Assembly (NCBI RefSeq): GCF_038050405.1
Contig: NZ_CP150901.1
Span: 1,550,001 to 1,614,000 of the forward strand
DNA: 64,000 bases
Source: Paraburkholderia sp. IMGN_8
GTDB taxonomy: Bacteria > Pseudomonadota > Gammaproteobacteria > Burkholderiales > Burkholderiaceae
Direction: 5' to 3'
This document shows, in pieces, positions 63,557 to 64,000 of this stretch. The translations under genes were made by a program, and so were the position numbers. The notes below the pieces were generated by a model. It was not told the DNA's origin, ran no database searches, and saw nothing but the letters and a program-made list of their open reading frames with translations. How positions within the stretch are numbered: the first letter of the stretch is position 1; every line of letters begins with the position of its first letter.

Positions 63557-64000
63557 TGTATAGACCGGGGACATAGCTGACAGGTGTGCGGGGACATGGT
63601 TGACACTTCCGGGTATTAAAACGCCCGGTCCCGACCATGCCCTGGAACGCAAGAGACACCATGAGCCTCCGACAGGAATTTGTTCATCTGGCCAGTCAGG
63701 ACACCCTGACGATCACCGAGTTGTGCCAGCGCTTCAACATCAGCCGGCAGACCGGCTACAAATGGCTTAAGCGTGGCGAGAACGCGCTGTCAGATCAATC
63801 ACGGCGCCCAGCCACCAGCCCCTTGAAGACTCCCGCTGCCATGGAGCAGGAAGTGGTGCGGCTGCGCCAGGCCCATCCGCGCTGGGGCGGGCGCAAGATC
63901 AGTCGGCGCCTGCAGGATCTGGGCTTTGAGGCGGTGCCGCAGCCCAGCACCGTGACCGACATCCTGCACCGGCATAACCTGATCCTGCCGACCGATTCAG
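63557..64000 (+). mobile_element. IS481-family insertion sequence (left end; continues past the window)
   Basis: The element starts TGTATAGACCGGGGACATAG and contains a second related run (GTGCGGGGACATGGTTGACA) before a transposase gene at 63661. The left boundary is set by the sudden end of the repeat-B arm at 63556. The right end and any target duplication lie beyond the window, so completeness cannot be judged. Confidence 0.85.
63661..64000 (+). CDS. IS481-family transposase (3' truncated by window)
   Basis: The first 113 residues are visible. An N-terminal helix-turn-helix (LCQRFNISRQTGYKWLKRGE) is followed by SDQSRRPATSP and the second HTH HPRWGGRKISRRLQDLGFEA, both typical of IS481 transposases. 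The DDE integrase core with its catalytic acids should lie downstream, outside the window. The start at 63661 is preceded by AGAGACACC, a weak ribosome site. It has inserted into the arm of repeat element B. Confidence 0.93.
   Translation, partial: MSLRQEFVHLASQDTLTITELCQRFNISRQTGYKWLKRGENALSDQSRRPATSPLKTPAAMEQEVVRLRQAHPRWGGRKISRRLQDLGFEAVPQPSTVTDILHRHNLILPTDS

Overview
The window looks like chromosome from a high-GC beta-proteobacterium of the Burkholderia/Paraburkholderia group. The basis is general: strong GC bias in third codon positions, DUF4148 and DUF3138 family proteins, an irlR/czcR-type metal operon, an hmu/bhu heme operon and a complete spu/puu polyamine island. This placement is inferred from gene families and not from a marker gene.

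Region 1 (1-6234) is a divalent-metal efflux module: the 3' part of a czcB-type adaptor, a czcA-type RND pump, and an overlapping response regulator and sensor kinase. Region 2 (6.3-8.9 kb) holds small exported proteins, an unusually AT-rich secreted protein, and a decayed IS6-family element that begins at the base after that protein's stop codon.

Region 3 (9.0-19.3 kb) is a one-directional cluster of unknown substrate: MFS transporter, TauD/TfdA dioxygenase, NitT/TauT-type ABC importer, LysR regulator, an aconitase-superfamily enzyme with the swivel domain at its N-terminus, and a second MFS transporter. Region 4 (19.5-23.1 kb) is a second small catabolic unit: LysR, divergent M20 amidohydrolase and an MHS-family transporter. 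Family-B DNA polymerase II, a PRC-barrel protein and a DUF2891 protein follow (23.2-27.2 kb).

Region 5 (27.4-33.9 kb) is a heme acquisition operon, hmuRSTUV, behind a promoter whose -35/-10 spacer is overlapped by a near-consensus Fur box. Region 6 (34.0-50.7 kb) is a polyamine island: puuD-puuA-spuC-potFGHI-DUF3138-puuB-puuB on the minus strand, and divergently puuR-puuC-speB. It combines agmatine hydrolysis, putrescine import, and both the transaminase and gamma-glutamyl routes.

Region 7 (50.7-64.0 kb) is mixed: a MarR/MFS pair, cupin, LysR, an AhpD-like protein, MFS, a frameshifted LysR gene, DUF899, hupB, aroG and DUF72. It also contains two copies, about 10 kb apart, of an element built from long inverted arms of about 259 bp with nested hairpins. 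The second copy is interrupted by an IS481-family element that runs off the window. This inverted-arm element and the 9-19 kb cluster are the least explained parts of the window.
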